Positions 1-9,183 of a DNA stretch of 64,000 bases are shown in pieces (position 1 is the first letter of the stretch; the number at the start of each line of letters is the position of its first letter). The DNA comes from Mycobacterium intracellulare ATCC 13950 (GTDB lineage Bacteria > Actinomycetota > Actinomycetes > Mycobacteriales > Mycobacteriaceae), in contig NC_016946.1 of NCBI RefSeq assembly GCF_000277125.1, forward strand, positions 4,650,001 through 4,714,000. The letters run 5' to 3'. The position numbers and the translations under genes were made by a program. The notes beneath the pieces were generated by a model, which made no database searches, was not told the origin of the DNA, and saw only the letters and a list, made by a program, of their open reading frames with translations.

Positions 1-78
1 CTTGCGGCACATTTCGGCTACTGTCATCCAGCGTGGCTGGCGCTGGTATCGGCCCAATTCTCGGGAAAGCCTGGATAA

Positions 79-759
79 ATGAAACACTTGCCTCTAGCAA
101 TCATCTCCTTGGCGCTGAGTTTTGCGCTTGTCGGTTGCGGCCACGACCGCAAGTCTGCTGACAAAACGACTACGTCCACGTCGGCGTCGACGTCCACTTC
201 CTCGGGGACCTCGTCGCAGACCAGCGCGGCGCCGGCGGCGAAAGCCCACTACACGATCGCCGACTACGTCAAGGACAACAACATCTCGCAGACGCCCGTC
301 CACCACGGCGATCCCGGTCCGAACGTCGACCTGCCGGTGCCCCCAGGCTGGCAACTCACCCAGGACTCCGGCACCTCCTACGGCGGCATCGTGCAAAGCC
401 AGCCCGCCAATCCCTCCGATCCGCCCACCATCGCGACGCTGTTCTCCAAGCTCACCGGCAACGTCGACCCGGCGAAGGTCCTTCAATACGCCCCGGGCGA
501 GGTGCAGAATCTGCCCGGATACCAAGGCCAGGGTGGTGCTGGTTCCGCGTCCACGCTCGGCGGTTTCCAGGCCTGGCAGCTGGGCGGTACCTACCAAAAG
601 GACGGCAACACCCGCGTCAGGGCGCAGAAAACGGTGGTGATCCCCGCGCAGGGGGCGGTCTATGTGCTCCTGCTCAAAGCCGATGGACTTCAGAGCGATC
701 AAGCCTCGTTGATCGACGCCGCCATGGTCATCGACGAAAAGACCACCATCACCGGCTGA
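79..759 (+). CDS. lpqN: Lipoprotein LpqN
   Basis: Predicted secreted lipoprotein of 226 residues. The N-terminus is a lipoprotein signal peptide with lipobox LVGC, so Cys20 should be lipidated, followed by a Ser/Thr-rich linker (about residues 25-50). The mature domain, with the segments YTIADYVKDN and TPVHHGDPG, matches my recollection of M. tuberculosis LpqN (Rv0583c) along its whole length. The family has a Mog1/PsbP-like fold and is linked to envelope assembly. The ATG is chosen because it gives a complete signal peptide. It is the first complete gene in the window and runs towards the Ddn-like gene 37 bp downstream. The exact role here is inferred from the family. Confidence 0.93.
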   Translation: MKHLPLAIISLALSFALVGCGHDRKSADKTTTSTSASTSTSSGTSSQTSAAPAAKAHYTIADYVKDNNISQTPVHHGDPGPNVDLPVPPGWQLTQDSGTSYGGIVQSQPANPSDPPTIATLFSKLTGNVDPAKVLQYAPGEVQNLPGYQGQGGAGSASTLGGFQAWQLGGTYQKDGNTRVRAQKTVVIPAQGAVYVLLLKADGLQSDQASLIDAAMVIDEKTTITG

Positions 760-796
760 GAAGTAGTGCGGCGCCGCAGGGATCTACGGTAAACGC

Positions 797-1282
797 ATGG
801 CAGAGCAGTCATATGCGGTCGATGCCGGGCATCCGCCGTCGGCGTTATTGCGTCTCGTCAACCCGGTGATGGGGCTTTTGCTGCGCAGCCCCCTTGCCGG
901 CGCCGCGCGCAAGCAATTCATGGTGTTGAGTTTCACCGGGCGCAAGACCGGGCGTCCGTACTCAATTCCGTTGAGCGCGCACCTGATTGACGGTCAGCTC
1001 TACGCGCTGACCGGCGCGCCGTGGAAGCAGAACTTCCGCGACGGCGGCCCCGTCGATGTGGTGTACGACGGCACGACGACGGCGATGCGCGGCGAGCTCA
1101 TCCGCGACCGGGCCGCGGTCTCCGATCTCTTGCTGCGCGCCGCCGAGTCGTATGGCGTGGCGCGGGCGCAGCGCATGATCGGGCTGAAGTTCCGCGATCG
1201 CCGCATTCCGACCCGCGACGAGTTCGCCGAGGCGGTCGACCGGCTCCACCTGGGGGCCGTCCGGCTGAGTCCGGTCGGCTAG
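797..1282 (+). CDS. Ddn-like nitroreductase/quinone reductase family protein
   Basis: A 161-residue protein of the deazaflavin (F420)-dependent nitroreductase, split-barrel family (DUF385 type). The diagnostic part is the segment FTGRKTGRPYSIPLSAHLID near residues 46-65, followed by a Tyr-Ala-Leu-Thr strand and the region with WKQNF, which in relatives lies near the cofactor. Members reduce quinones or nitro compounds with F420H2 or act as FMN/F420 binders; the substrate cannot be read here. A -10-like TACGGT lies 7 bp before the ATG, so the message may be leaderless. The gene converges on the PAS-ANTAR gene, 4 bp away. It may correspond to Rv0580c, but I am not certain. Confidence 0.8.
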   Translation: MAEQSYAVDAGHPPSALLRLVNPVMGLLLRSPLAGAARKQFMVLSFTGRKTGRPYSIPLSAHLIDGQLYALTGAPWKQNFRDGGPVDVVYDGTTTAMRGELIRDRAAVSDLLLRAAESYGVARAQRMIGLKFRDRRIPTRDEFAEAVDRLHLGAVRLSPVG

Positions 1283-1286
1283 CCGC

Positions 1287-2069
1287 TCAGCCGGCGGGGT
1301 GGTCGGGCGCCCGCAGGTGCGCGGCACGCAGGCACCGGTCGAAGCGCGAACGCGCGGTGATGACTTCCTTGCCCAGCGCCGTGAAGTCGTCGGCGATGCG
1401 TTGGGCCAGCACCCCGAGCTTCGTATTTTTCGATTGGGACAGCGTTTTGAGCATGGTGAAGGCGGCGTCCTCGTCGATACCGTAGATCAGCATCAGCATC
1501 CCCTTGGTGCGGTCGATGACGCCGCGGCGCCCGACGATCTCGGCGACCTTGGCGCTGATGGAATCCTCCCGGTTGCGCGCGGGCGGCGGCGTGACTTCGA
1601 TGTAGAAGCCGTGGGTCCCGACGACCTCGTCGTTGTCGTCGCAGAACCGGTCGCCCACCACGATGACGTGGTGGATGAGCCCGCGGGTGTCCACAATGCG
1701 ATGCCGCACGCTGAACGCCTGACGGCGCCTGATCATGTCGTTGATCCCGTCGATCACCTGGGGCCGGTCCGCCGGGTGTTTGTGCGACAGCACCAGCTCG
1801 GTCGTGGGGGTCACGGTGCCGGGCTCGTAACCGTGCATGCGCTGGACCTGGTCGGACCATACCCAGCGGTGGCCCTCGAAGTAGAAGCGGAACCAGCCGG
1901 CCCGCTGCGGAACGGCGCCGGCCAAACCGCGCTCGATCGCCGCGGCCTGGCGGTCTAATTCCCAAGCCACGGTGGGTTTTTCGCGTCGACGGCAAGCGGA
2001 CCGGTAACAGCGTGCATGGGCGATCTCGAATGGATCGCCGACCCCCGGGCGGGAAATCCGGAACTGCAC
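1287..2069 (-). CDS. PAS and ANTAR domain regulator
   Basis: Putative RNA-binding antitermination regulator. Residues about 60-160 look like a PAS sensor domain (WFRFYFEGHRWVWSDQVQRM). Residues about 170-235 form an ANTAR domain, with the typical ISAKVAEIVGRRGVIDRTKG start and a helical tail. ANTAR proteins bind paired hexaloop hairpins in nascent RNA and stop termination; here sensing is presumably through PAS. The start shown is a GTG giving 260 residues. A GTG at 1970 (227 residues) begins just before the PAS domain and is also credible because the first 33 residues are Arg-rich and poorly domain-like. It is followed by galTK in the same orientation upstream, but the 101-bp gap suggests separate transcription. 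Confidence 0.8.
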   Translation of the reverse strand: MQFRISRPGVGDPFEIAHARCYRSACRRREKPTVAWELDRQAAAIERGLAGAVPQRAGWFRFYFEGHRWVWSDQVQRMHGYEPGTVTPTTELVLSHKHPADRPQVIDGINDMIRRRQAFSVRHRIVDTRGLIHHVIVVGDRFCDDNDEVVGTHGFYIEVTPPPARNREDSISAKVAEIVGRRGVIDRTKGMLMLIYGIDEDAAFTMLKTLSQSKNTKLGVLAQRIADDFTALGKEVITARSRFDRCLRAAHLRAPDHPAG

Positions 2070-2170
2070 ATGCAGGAGTGAGATACCCCCATGGCCGTGA
2101 GATTACAGTTTCTGACCGGTGGTCACTGCGGAAATCAAGAAATTGCCGGGCGAGTAAGTTTTCGGCGCGC

Positions 2171-3262
2171 TCACTGGCACGAACCCGCGCCGGCGGCCGC
2201 CCGGGTCCGGGTGACGACGGGTTGTTCGAAGCCGGCGTCGACCACGGCGCGCCGCACCGCCTCAGCGACCGCCCCCGCGCGCGCGATCGGCACCAGCGCG
2301 ATCACGCAGCCACCGAATCCGCCGCCGGTCATCCGGGCCCCCAGCGCGCCCGCGCGCACCGCTGCCGCCGCGATCAGGTCGATGCGTTCGGTGGTGATGT
2401 CGAAGTCCTCACGCATGGAGGCGTGCGAGGCGGTGAAGATCCGCCCGGCCTCGGCGTAGTTCCCATCGCCCAGTGCCGCAACGCAATCGATGACCCGCTG
2501 GTTCTCGCTCAGCACGTGGCGGGCGCGACGGGCATCGACCGGGTCCCGCACGGCGCCCAGGTCGGCGGGCCCGCGATCGCCGACCTCGCGCAGCGACGAC
2601 GCCCCGAGGTCGGCGGCGGCGCGCTCGCACGACTGGCGCCGCGCCGCGTAGTCACCGCCGGCATGGCTGTGGCGCTCCCGGGAGTCGATCAGCAGCAGGG
2701 CGACGCCGGCGGCGTCGGGGTCGAAAGCCACCGGCGAGACGGCGAGGTCGGCGAAGTCGATCAGCACCGCCGTCGCCGGCCGGCCGAACAGCGAGGCGAG
2801 CTGGTCGAGCAAACCCGTTGGGGCGCCCACGTACTCGTTTTCGGCGCGCTGGGCGAGCCGGGCCTGGTGCTTGCGGTCGATGCGCACGCCCGCGGCCGAG
2901 GCGATCGCCCCCAGCGCCGCGCATTCCAAGGCCGCCGAGGAGGACAGGCCCGAGCCCATTTCCACGTCGCTGGTGATCGACATCGTGCCGCCGGGCACCG
3001 GGTAATCCGCCTGGCGCAGCACCCAGATCACCCCGGCCACGTAGGCCGCCCAACCGGTCACCTCCCCCGGGGCGGTGCCGAGCGCAATGCGCACCGGGGC
3101 GTCCGCGCGCTCACTGGTCACGGTGATCGCGTCGCCGGGGCCGGGCTTGAACGTCGCCACCGTGCGCTGCGGCAAGGCGATCGGCAGCGAGAAACCCAGG
3201 TTGTAGTCGGTGTGCTCGCCGATCAGGTTGATCCGTCCCGGCGCGCCGTAGCGCACCGTCAC
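2171..3262 (-). CDS. galK: Galactokinase
   Basis: Phosphorylates alpha-D-galactose at C1 with ATP, the first committed step of the Leloir pathway, in the cytosol. The 363-residue protein carries all three GHMP-kinase signatures: the galactokinase motif [11 protein letters not shown] (residues 11-21), the Gly/Ser-rich ATP loop [16 protein letters not shown] near residue 105, and the C-terminal [12 protein letters not shown] near residue 312. The GTG start overlaps the galT stop by 4 bp (GTGA), so translation is coupled to galT. Length and motifs are normal for the family. Because galT and galK are complete and adjacent, the strain should metabolise galactose provided an epimerase acts elsewhere. 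Confidence 0.95.
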   Translation of the reverse strand: MTVRYGAPGRINLIGEHTDYNLGFSLPIALPQRTVATFKPGPGDAITVTSERADAPVRIALGTAPGEVTGWAAYVAGVIWVLRQADYPVPGGTMSITSDVEMGSGLSSSAALECAALGAIASAAGVRIDRKHQARLAQRAENEYVGAPTGLLDQLASLFGRPATAVLIDFADLAVSPVAFDPDAAGVALLLIDSRERHSHAGGDYAARRQSCERAAADLGASSLREVGDRGPADLGAVRDPVDARRARHVLSENQRVIDCVAALGDGNYAEAGRIFTASHASMREDFDITTERIDLIAAAAVRAGALGARMTGGGFGGCVIALVPIARAGAVAEAVRRAVVDAGFEQPVVTRTRAAAGAGSCQ

Positions 3263-4344
3263 TGCAGTTCCCGTAACCGCTGCGCCACGCTTTCGGGGGT
3301 GACGTCACCGATGAAGGCGTCCATCGCCGATTCGGAGGCCGCCAGGTACTTGAGCTTGGTCGCGCTGCGGCGGATGGACATCAGTTCGACGTGGAAGTAC
3401 CCGTCCGCCTGGACCCCGGCCCCGGAATACTGGTGCAGCGCCGAAATGTAGGGCAGCGGCGTGGAATACATGCGGTCGAAGCGCCGCAGCACGTCAAGGT
3501 AGATGGCCACGAACCCGTCCAGCTCGTCCTCGTCGAGGCCGATCACGTTGGGCACGAACCGGTTCGGGTAGATGTGCACCTCGACCGGCCAGCGCGCGGC
3601 GAAGGGCACGAACGCGGTGAACACCTCGTTGCGCGCGACGATGCGGCCCCCATCGGTGACCTCGCGGGCCAGCAGATCACCGAACAGGTTGCCGCCGTGC
3701 GTGTTTCGATGCGCCCGCGCCTGCTCCAGCATGGCGACCGTCCGCGGCGTCAGGTAGGGATAGCCGTAGATCTGGCCGTGCGGATGGGTGAGGGTGACCC
3801 CGATCTCCTCACCGCGGTTCTCGAAGCAGAACACCTGCTCGACGCCCGGCGCGGCCATCAGGTCGGCCGTGCGGTGGCGCCACGCATCGACCACCAGCCG
3901 CGCGTGCGCCGGCGTCAACGCCGCGAAGGAGCCGGTGTGATCGGCCGAAAAGCAGATCACCTCGCAGCGCCCGGGCGCCGGGGTCGACACGAAGCCGTCG
4001 GCGTCGCCGGGATCGGGAAGCGGCGTCGCGGCGCCCGACAGGCTGGGAAAGCGGTTCTCGAACACGACGACGTCGTAGTCGGGCGCGGGCACCTCGCTGG
4101 TCAGCCCGGTCGGGCCCGGGCACAGGGGGCACGCGTCGGGCGGCGGCTTGTAGGTGCGGTCCTGGCGCAGCGCCGCGACGATCACCCACTGCCCGGTCGT
4201 CCGGTCGAACCGCAACTGCGACTGTTCGGCCGTACGCGGCGGCAGGGGCCGGCGGTCCTCGACCGGCGCCGGACGATGCCCGGGCAGCGAGAAGAACAGC
4301 AGGTCACGGCCGTCAGCCAGCTTCGCTCGCGTCGGCTCAGTCAC
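3259..4344 (-). CDS. galT: Galactose-1-phosphate uridylyltransferase
   Basis: Transfers UMP between UDP-glucose and galactose-1-phosphate (Leloir pathway). The catalytic His-Pro-His sits in [11 protein letters not shown] (HPH at about residues 187-189), and CPLC at 72-75 is the usual zinc-binding pair. The protein is 361 residues, normal for the type I family. A longer frame runs upstream, but a TAGTCT -10 box ends 8 bp before the GTG at 4344, which fits a leaderless transcript starting there. It leads the galT-galK operon (4-bp overlap) and is divergent from the FUSC gene, with 45 bp between the starts. In M. tuberculosis, as I recall, galT is split into two frames; here it is intact. Confidence 0.93.
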   Translation of the reverse strand: MTEPTRAKLADGRDLLFFSLPGHRPAPVEDRRPLPPRTAEQSQLRFDRTTGQWVIVAALRQDRTYKPPPDACPLCPGPTGLTSEVPAPDYDVVVFENRFPSLSGAATPLPDPGDADGFVSTPAPGRCEVICFSADHTGSFAALTPAHARLVVDAWRHRTADLMAAPGVEQVFCFENRGEEIGVTLTHPHGQIYGYPYLTPRTVAMLEQARAHRNTHGGNLFGDLLAREVTDGGRIVARNEVFTAFVPFAARWPVEVHIYPNRFVPNVIGLDEDELDGFVAIYLDVLRRFDRMYSTPLPYISALHQYSGAGVQADGYFHVELMSIRRSATKLKYLAASESAMDAFIGDVTPESVAQRLRELQ

Positions 4345-4389
4345 GATGTCGAAGACTAGCTTGGTCGCCGGCACCCGGTTCGGGTAACC

Positions 4390-6678
4390 ATGGGGGTACG
4401 CGATAGAGAGGCGGTCACCGGAATAACTGTCCTGTACGAACGCGCCCGCAACTGGGTGATCGGCTCCGATCCGGGCTTGCTTCGGCTGCGGATGGCGACT
4501 CGGACAACGGCCGCGCTGGGCCTTTCGCTGCTGGTCCTTTTCGTCCTCACCAGGGCGACGGGACAACCCCTGACCGTCGCGCTGCTGGGCGTCGTCATCA
4601 CCATGGTCGCGTCGCGGTCAGTCAACGAGCCCGACCCGCGCCAGCAACGAATCACCATGGCGCTCTTGCCCGTTCCCGCCGCGCTGGCCATCACCGCCGC
4701 CGCGCTGCTGGCCCCGCACGTGGTGGCCAGCGATGCCGTCTTCGTGCTGATCGTGTTCACCGCGGCCTACATCCGCCGCTTCGGGGCGCGCGGCAGGGCG
4801 CTGGGGATGGTCGCGTTCATGTCGTACTTCTTCACGCTGTACCTGCGGGCCCGCGTCTCGGAGCTGCCCTGGATGATCGGGGCGGTCGCGGTGGGCACGG
4901 TGTGCACGTACGTGATGACCGCCTACGTGCTGCCCGACCGCCCCGAGCGGGTGCTGCGCGCCACCATCCGGGCGCTGCGGGCGCGGATGGCGATCGTCAT
5001 CGACACCACCGCCGAAGCGGTGCGGACGGGCCGCCTCGACGAACGGCGGCGCCGCCGCATGCGGGCGCGCACCACGCGGCTCAACGAGACCGCCCTGCTG
5101 GTGCAGAGCCAGATCGAGGACAAAGCCGATCCCGGCGCGCTGTGGCCCGGCGTCACCGCCGAACAGCTGGCCCCCTGGCTGCTGGACGCCGAGTTGGCCA
5201 TCGAATGGGTCGCCACCGCCGGTCGGCGGGCCGCCGCCGTGGCGGGTGAGGCCCCGGAATCCATCCCGATCGGCACGCGGGTCCCGCTCGTCGACGCGCT
5301 CTCGCAGCTGGCCCGCGCGATCCGCCTGCCCGAACCCGAGGGGCTGCGGCGGGCGGCCGCCCGCGCGCAACGGCTGCTGGACGAGCTGCCCGAGGCTGGA
5401 GCCGCGGCCGAGGACGACCCGGGCGCCACCGCGGTCCGCCGCCTCGCCCTGGCGATCATCAACGCCGCGGGGGCGACGTCCGACGTGCGGGCGATCGTCG
5501 ATCGGATGGCCGCCGGCGCCCCCCTTGACGAAACCGGCGGCGAGCGGCCGGCGGCCGACGAGCGCGCCGCGCCGGAGGGGGCCGCCGACGAGGCACGCCC
5601 CGGCGGGCTGCTGCCGACCACCCGGCAAGCCATCCAGGTCTGTATCGCCGCCTCGCTGGCCATCGTCACCGGGGAGCTGGTCTCGCCGGACCGGTGGTAT
5701 TGGGCGGTGATCGCCGCGTTCGTGATCTTCGCCGGCACCAACTCGTGGGGCGAAACCCTGACCAAGGGCTGGCAACGCCTGCTCGGCACCCTGCTCGGCG
5801 TGCCCGCCGGCGTGCTGGTGGCCACGCTGCTGACCGGCCACGAAATTGGCGCTCTCGCCGGCATTTTCGTGTGTCTGTTCTGCGCCTTCTATTTCATGAC
5901 GGTCACCTACAGCCTGATGACCTTCTGGATCACCACGATGCTGGCGCTGCTGTACGGCCTGCTCGGCCAGTTCTCCTTCGGCGTGCTCATGCTGCGGATC
6001 GAAGAGACCGCGATCGGCGCCGTCATCGGGGCGACGGTGGCCGTCGTCGTGTTGCCGACGAACACCAGAACCGCGATCCGCGCCGACACCCGCACCTTCC
6101 TGACGAGCCTGTCGGCGCTGATCGAGGTGTGCGCCGCCACCATGTGCGGAGAGGGCGGCGCCAGCCCGTCCGAGCAGGCGCGTCAGGTCGATCGGGATCT
6201 GCAGCAGTTCCGGGTCACCGCCAAGCCGCTGTTGGCGGGCGTCGCCGGACTCGCGGGGCGGCGCAGCATCCGCCGCGCCCTGGGCATCTTCACCGCGTGC
6301 GACCAATACGGCCGCAGCCTGGCACGCAGCAGCGAGCAGTATCGGGACCCCGTCGGGTCACCGCCGCCGGCCCCGAAACTGGCGCAGGCGTTTTCGGCGG
6401 CCGCCGCCCAGACGCGACGCAACATCGAGGCGTTGCAGGAGGCCATCGAGGGGGGTCACGCACCGACCCTGGTCTCGGCGGCCGACGACCTCGACGCCGC
6501 GGAAACCCTGGCGCGACAACAGGACGGCGACGGCCACGGCGCCGAGCCGCGGCCCGAGACCCGGCGGTACCTCACCGCGGTGCACGCCCTTCGCCAGATC
6601 GAGCGGGCCGTCATCACCGCCGCCACCAACCTCGGTGGACGCGAACGCGTGCGGACGGCCGAGCCCGCGTCACGCTGA
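4390..6678 (+). CDS. FUSC family integral membrane protein
   Basis: A 762-residue membrane protein built of two similar modules. Residues about 30-185 and about 410-565 each hold a cluster of hydrophobic segments (for example TTAALGLSLLVLFVL and QVCIAASLAIVTGELV), and each cluster is followed by a cytosolic helical region rich in Arg, Glu and Ala. This layout fits the fusaric acid resistance/aromatic acid exporter group (FUSC, YccS/AaeB-like). A role in export of aromatic or amphipathic compounds is inferred from family only. The ATG lies 45 bp from the divergent galT start. An alternative GTG start 24 bp further in cannot be excluded. No accessory membrane-fusion gene is adjacent. Confidence 0.8.
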   Translation: MGVRDREAVTGITVLYERARNWVIGSDPGLLRLRMATRTTAALGLSLLVLFVLTRATGQPLTVALLGVVITMVASRSVNEPDPRQQRITMALLPVPAALAITAAALLAPHVVASDAVFVLIVFTAAYIRRFGARGRALGMVAFMSYFFTLYLRARVSELPWMIGAVAVGTVCTYVMTAYVLPDRPERVLRATIRALRARMAIVIDTTAEAVRTGRLDERRRRRMRARTTRLNETALLVQSQIEDKADPGALWPGVTAEQLAPWLLDAELAIEWVATAGRRAAAVAGEAPESIPIGTRVPLVDALSQLARAIRLPEPEGLRRAAARAQRLLDELPEAGAAAEDDPGATAVRRLALAIINAAGATSDVRAIVDRMAAGAPLDETGGERPAADERAAPEGAADEARPGGLLPTTRQAIQVCIAASLAIVTGELVSPDRWYWAVIAAFVIFAGTNSWGETLTKGWQRLLGTLLGVPAGVLVATLLTGHEIGALAGIFVCLFCAFYFMTVTYSLMTFWITTMLALLYGLLGQFSFGVLMLRIEETAIGAVIGATVAVVVLPTNTRTAIRADTRTFLTSLSALIEVCAATMCGEGGASPSEQARQVDRDLQQFRVTAKPLLAGVAGLAGRRSIRRALGIFTACDQYGRSLARSSEQYRDPVGSPPPAPKLAQAFSAAAAQTRRNIEALQEAIEGGHAPTLVSAADDLDAAETLARQQDGDGHGAEPRPETRRYLTAVHALRQIERAVITAATNLGGRERVRTAEPASR

Positions 6679-6762
6679 GGCGCTTTGCTACCGATCGCGC
6701 GCGGCCGCGGCTACCATCGTGCTGACCGCCGCGGTCCGTAGCCACAGCCGAGGAGAAATCCC

Positions 6763-8013
6763 ATGGCCACACCGAACCTCCCGCCGGGCTTTGATTTCAC
6801 CGATCCCGACATCTACGCGCACCGGCTGCCGGTGCGGGAGTTCGCCGAACTGCGCGCCACCGAACCGGTCTGGTGGAACGAGCAGGCGCCGGATAAGGGC
6901 GGGTTCGGCGACGGCGGCTACTGGGCGGTGACCAAGCATCGCGACATCCGCGACGTCTCGCTGCGCAGCGACGTGTTCTCGTCGGCCGCCAAGTCGATCG
7001 TGCCGCGTTACCGGGAAGACTTGGCGGCCGGGCAGATTGAGGCGGGCCGGGCGTCGATGATCATGATGGACGACCCCGAGCACAGCCGGTTGCGCAGGAT
7101 CGTGTCGCGGGCCTTTACACCGCGCGCGGTCGAGCGGCTGCGCGCCGAACTGTCCGAGCGGGCCCGGTGCATCGTCACCGAGGCCGCGGCGGCGGGGTCG
7201 GGCGACTTCGTCCGCCAGGTGGCCTGCGAGTTGCCGCTGCAGGCCATCTCCGCGCTGCTCGGGGTTCCGCATGAGGACTACGACAAGCTGTTCGACTGGA
7301 CCAACAACATGATCGGCAGCGACGATCCGGAATTCGCCGGCAACGACGCGCTGACCTCGGCCGGCGAATTGATGTGGTACGCCATGCAATTGGCGGCGCG
7401 CAAGGCCGAAGAACCTGGCGACGATATCGTCACCACCCTGATTCAGGCCGATGCCGACGGCCAGCGCCTGTCGGAGGCCGAGTTCGGCATGTTCGTGGTC
7501 ACGCTGGCCGTCGCGGGAAACGAGACCACGCGCAACTCGATCACGCAGGGAATGATGGCCTTCACCGACTATCCGGTCCAGTGGGAGCTGTTCAAGGCGC
7601 GGCGACCCAAGACCGCGGCCGACGAGATAATCCGTTGGGCCACACCGATCACCGCGTTTCAGCGCACCGCGCGCGAGGACACCGAACTCGGCGGTGTGGC
7701 CATCAGAGAAGGTCAGCGGGTGGTGCTGTTCTATCGCTCGGCCAACTTCGACGAAGAGGTCTTCGACGACCCGTTCACCTTCGACATCCTGCGCAGCCCC
7801 AACCCGCACCTCGGTTTCGGCGGCACCGGGGCGCACTACTGCATCGGCGCCAACCTGGCCCGCATGACGATCGATGTGATGTTCAACGCGCTGGCCGACC
7901 GGCTGCCCGACCTGGCCCCGCTGGGAAATCCGGAGCGCCTGCGGTCGTCGTTCATCAACGGCATCAAGCACTGGCCCGTCGATTACCGAGGCGGCCACCC
8001 GGTCGCCTCATGA
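6763..8013 (+). CDS. Cytochrome P450, CYP125-type paralogue
   Basis: Haem monooxygenase of 416 residues. It has the I-helix AGNETTRN, the K-helix Glu-x-x-Arg region and the haem loop FGGTGAHYCIG with the Cys thiolate near residue 355. The N-terminus (NLPPGFDFTDPDIYAHRLPV) and long internal stretches are close to my memory of M. tuberculosis CYP125A1, the steroid C26/C27 hydroxylase, so a sterol or branched-lipid substrate is likely. It is not in the cholesterol regulon cluster, so it should be a paralogue. GAGGAG lies 7 bp before the ATG. The stop overlaps the start of the FAD monooxygenase by 4 bp (ATGA), indicating coupled expression. Confidence 0.93.
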   Translation: MATPNLPPGFDFTDPDIYAHRLPVREFAELRATEPVWWNEQAPDKGGFGDGGYWAVTKHRDIRDVSLRSDVFSSAAKSIVPRYREDLAAGQIEAGRASMIMMDDPEHSRLRRIVSRAFTPRAVERLRAELSERARCIVTEAAAAGSGDFVRQVACELPLQAISALLGVPHEDYDKLFDWTNNMIGSDDPEFAGNDALTSAGELMWYAMQLAARKAEEPGDDIVTTLIQADADGQRLSEAEFGMFVVTLAVAGNETTRNSITQGMMAFTDYPVQWELFKARRPKTAADEIIRWATPITAFQRTAREDTELGGVAIREGQRVVLFYRSANFDEEVFDDPFTFDILRSPNPHLGFGGTGAHYCIGANLARMTIDVMFNALADRLPDLAPLGNPERLRSSFINGIKHWPVDYRGGHPVAS

Positions 8014-9176
8014 GGATCGCCATCAGCGGTGCCGGCGTGGCCGGGGCGGCGCTCGCCCACTGGCTGCATCGGACCGGCCACACGCCGACGCTGATCGAGC
8101 AGGCGCCGCACCTGCGCACCGGCGGCTACATGATCGACTTCTGGGGCGTGGGCTACCAGGTGGCCAAGCGGATGGGCATCGAAGGGCCGATCCGCGCCGC
8201 CGGATACGAGATGGAACGGCTCCGCTCGGTCGGCCCTCGCGGCGAGATCAAGGCGGACGTGGACGTCGACGTCTTTCGCCGCCTGCTCGGCGCCGACTTC
8301 ACCAGCCTGCCGCGCGGCGATCTGGCCGCGGCGATCTACGCCACCATCGAGGACGAGGTCGAAACGGTCTTCGGCGACAGCATCTCGTTCGTCGACGAGC
8401 GCGACGACGGGGTCCGACTCGGGTTCGAGCGCGGCGGCGCGCGCGATTTCGACCTGCTGATCGGCGCCGACGGGCTGCACTCCAACGTGCGCCGCCTGGT
8501 CTTCGGGCCCGAACGAGAATTCGAGCGCTATCTGGGCTGCAAGGTGGCGGCCTGCGTGGTCGACCGTTACCGGCCGCGCGACGAGCTGGCCTACGTCACC
8601 TATGCCGAACCCGGCCGCCAATTGGCGCGTTTCGCGCTGCGCGGCGACCGCACCACGTTCCTGTTCATCTTCCGCGCCGACCACGACGGCACCGACACAC
8701 CGCCGAAAGACCAGCTGCGCAACACCTTTGCCGACTGCGGCTGGGAAGCCCACGACATGCTGGCCGCGCTCGACGACGTTGACGACCTCTACTTCGACGT
8801 CGTCAGCCAGATCCACATGAACCGCTGGTCGCGGGGGCGCGTGCTGCTCATCGGGGATGCGGCCGGCTGCATTTCGCTGCTCGGCGGTGAGGGCACCGGC
8901 CTGGCGATCGCCGAGGCCTACGTGCTGGCCGGCGAACTCGGGCGCGCCGGGGGCGACCATCGCCGCGCGTTCGACGCCTACGAGATGCGGCTGCGTCCCT
9001 TCATCGAGGGCAAGCAGGCCGGCGCGGCGCGGTTCATCGGGTTCTTCGCCACCCGGACCCGATTCGGGCTGTGCTTCCGCGACCTGGCGCTGCGCACCAT
9101 GAATTTCGCCCCGATGACACGGCTTCTCGCGCGCGACGTGCGCGACGACTTCGAGCTGCCCGACTACGGCATCTAG
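8010..9176 (+). CDS. FAD-dependent monooxygenase (PHBH fold)
   Basis: A 388-residue flavoprotein of the p-hydroxybenzoate hydroxylase/UbiH group. The N-terminal Rossmann motif GAGVAGAALAHWL binds FAD. The second FAD motif is LIGADGLHSNVR near residue 152, and the third, GDAAGCISLLGGEGTGLAIA, lies near residue 285. The start ATG overlaps the CYP125-like stop codon (ATGA), so earlier in-frame codons inside the P450 gene are rejected. As I recall it matches Rv0575c in sequence and length. Together with the P450 it may oxidise one lipid or aromatic substrate in two steps; the substrate is unknown. Confidence 0.9.
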   Translation: MRIAISGAGVAGAALAHWLHRTGHTPTLIEQAPHLRTGGYMIDFWGVGYQVAKRMGIEGPIRAAGYEMERLRSVGPRGEIKADVDVDVFRRLLGADFTSLPRGDLAAAIYATIEDEVETVFGDSISFVDERDDGVRLGFERGGARDFDLLIGADGLHSNVRRLVFGPEREFERYLGCKVAACVVDRYRPRDELAYVTYAEPGRQLARFALRGDRTTFLFIFRADHDGTDTPPKDQLRNTFADCGWEAHDMLAALDDVDDLYFDVVSQIHMNRWSRGRVLLIGDAAGCISLLGGEGTGLAIAEAYVLAGELGRAGGDHRRAFDAYEMRLRPFIEGKQAGAARFIGFFATRTRFGLCFRDLALRTMNFAPMTRLLARDVRDDFELPDYGI

Positions 9177-9183
9177 CCACCGA

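Noticed and set aside
2012..3451. Long plus-strand frame of 479 codons across galK
   Set aside because: It is antisense to a galactokinase with all three signatures and has Arg/Gly/His-rich composition with no domain.
4618..6306. Minus-strand frame of 562 codons across the FUSC gene
   Set aside because: Composition is typical antisense of GC-rich DNA; the plus strand encodes clear membrane segments.
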